In this document: piece after piece, positions 5,968 through 6,887 of the stretch
Numbering within the stretch: the stretch's first letter is position 1
Layout: each line of letters starts with the position of its first letter
Assembly: GCA_003158755.1 (NCBI GenBank)
Contig: PMLF01000150.1
Coordinates: forward strand, 1-6,887
DNA from: Elusimicrobiota bacterium
GTDB taxonomy: Bacteria > Elusimicrobiota > Elusimicrobia > FEN-1173
DNA length: 6,887 nt
Reading direction: 5' to 3'
Made by a program: the position numbers and the translations under genes
The notes under the pieces: generated by a model
The model's database searches: none
What the model saw: only the letters and a program-made list of their open reading frames with translations
What the model was told of the DNA's origin: nothing

Positions 5968-6768
5968 TCAACCAACCCGCAGGGACCTCATGGACATGGA
6001 ACCCAGCGTCACTTTTTCGGCGAAGAATTTGATTTTTTCATCCGGTTCTTGGAGGGCGAGGACGTAGAGAAGCGGCAAGAAATGCTCGTTGGTCGGAACG
6101 GCCAGCCGGGCGGAGGTCCCGAACTTCTCGTAATGGACGACGGCGTCGTGGTCCCGGGCCAGGATCCGCCGTTTCATCTCCGCATCGAACTCCACCGCCC
6201 AATCGAACGCCTCGTCGCCCCAAATCATTTCGCCCAGGTTGTGGACGATGTTCCCGCTGCCGACGATCAAAATTCCTTTTTTCCGAAGGGACTTCAGCTC
6301 CTTGCCCAACTGGTAATGAAACTCCGGGCCTTTCGTCCGATCCAAACTGAGTTGGACCACCGGGACGTCCGCCCGGGGAAACATCCGCGAAAGCACCGAC
6401 CACGCGCCGTGGTCCAAACCCCGATCCGCGTCCTTCCGGACGCGGTTTCCATCCAGGACGTCTCCCACGAGCCGGGCCAAGTCGGGCGAACCCGGGGCGG
6501 GATACTTCGCCTCGTAAAGGACCGGAGGAAAACCATAAAAATCGTGGATCGTCTCGGGCCGTTCCGCCGAGGTCACGCGGCTTCCGACCGTCTCCCAATG
6601 GGCGGAGACGCAGAGGATCGCTTTGGGCTTGGGGACCGACCGGCCCGCCTCGACCCAGGCCCGGCTGAACTCATTTTCCTCGACGGCGTTCATGGGGCTG
6701 CCGTGCCCGATGAAGAAGGCCGGCGTCATGGTTTCGGATTCGGCGAAGTCGGAGGGAAGAAAAGTCAT
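5968..6768 (-). CDS. Extradiol ring-cleavage dioxygenase, LigB/DODA type (YgiD-like)
   Basis: A 266-residue member of the class III extradiol dioxygenase family, close in motif order to E. coli YgiD, a zinc-containing 4,5-DOPA dioxygenase. Seen: FFIGHGSPMNAVE (residues 18-30, His22), CVSAHWET (53-60, His57), TIHDFYGFP (73-81), LYEAKYPAPGSP (84-95), GLDHGAWSVL (117-126), VPVVQLSLD (135-143), VGSGNIVHNLGEM (169-181, His176), NEHFLPLLYVL (227-237) and a C-terminal GSMSMRSLRVG. His22, His57 and His176 sit where the family places its metal ligands. The ATG at 6768 has AGGA 4 nt upstream; an ATG at 6729 would begin closer to the conserved core but has no ribosome site. The natural substrate is unknown: bacterial YgiD homologues act on catechols such as DOPA, mostly as an observed in vitro activity. 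It has its own unit, since metX has a separate promoter. No terminator was found after its stop. Confidence 0.92.
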   Translation of the reverse strand: MTFLPSDFAESETMTPAFFIGHGSPMNAVEENEFSRAWVEAGRSVPKPKAILCVSAHWETVGSRVTSAERPETIHDFYGFPPVLYEAKYPAPGSPDLARLVGDVLDGNRVRKDADRGLDHGAWSVLSRMFPRADVPVVQLSLDRTKGPEFHYQLGKELKSLRKKGILIVGSGNIVHNLGEMIWGDEAFDWAVEFDAEMKRRILARDHDAVVHYEKFGTSARLAVPTNEHFLPLLYVLALQEPDEKIKFFAEKVTLGSMSMRSLRVG

Positions 6769-6796
6769 TTCATCCTGATTTTGTGACTACGCAGGT

Positions 6797-6887
6797 CCCC
6801 CTCCCCCGTTTACGGGGGAGGGCTGGGGAGAGGGCGAACGGCGGGGAAAACCGGTTTCAAATCTCCCCTCTCCCGGCCTCCGGCCAC
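6797..6887. repeat. GC-rich hairpin repeat, cut by window edge
   Basis: CCCTCCCCCG (6799-6808) and CGGGGGAGGG (6813-6822) form a perfect 10-bp stem around TTTA. GGGGAGAGG (6825-6833) is followed about 30 nt later by CCTCTCCC (6867-6874), its inverted partner, then GGCC-TCC-GGCC (6875-6885), a small hairpin. The pattern resembles the dispersed CCCTCTCCC/TTTACGGGGGAGGG intergenic repeats I recall from many bacterial genomes; no second copy lies in this window. It occupies the region upstream of the dioxygenase gene, where I see no clear promoter. Confidence 0.7.

Overview
The window is a GC-rich bacterial chromosomal segment in which every supported gene lies on the minus strand, so it reads from right to left. 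Seven complete genes and one truncated gene were found, almost all housekeeping: methionine synthesis, arginine synthesis, rRNA methylation and tRNA modification. A metX-metW pair next to ArgJ-type arginine genes fits a free-living bacterium. The genes alone do not identify the phylum. The dispersed hairpin repeats between genes resemble those I recall from many environmental genomes.

Right to left, the layout is as follows. At 6797-6887 there is a GC-rich hairpin repeat, cut by the window edge. At 5968-6768 lies a LigB/DODA-type extradiol dioxygenase (YgiD-like). The gap at 5763-5967 holds a near-consensus sigma-70 promoter, a structured leader of about 138 nt and a strong intrinsic terminator placed just before the metX start. 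metX (4641-5762) and metW (4055-4651) then overlap by 11 nt, and rsmI (3313-4017) follows. A compound inverted repeat (3223-3296) separates rsmI from a second cluster: argC (2153-3175), a 74-residue zinc-ribbon protein (1874-2098), argJ (618-1868) and a YrdC/Sua5-family gene (649 to beyond the left edge).

MetX activates homoserine by O-acylation. MetW is its usual partner, and the pair feeds methionine and hence S-adenosylmethionine, which RsmI uses. ArgC and ArgJ catalyse the reduction step and the acetyl-transfer step of the acetylated ornithine pathway. The tight spacing from the zinc-ribbon gene through argJ to the YrdC gene suggests one transcript.

The best candidate for something undescribed is the metX leader. 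It has a clean promoter, a long-range helix, a potential antiterminator and a terminator that compete for the same bases, but I could not match it to a riboswitch class. Smaller points of interest are the zinc-ribbon gene inserted between argC and argJ, a short RsmI with an altered conserved motif, and two intergenic repeat elements.
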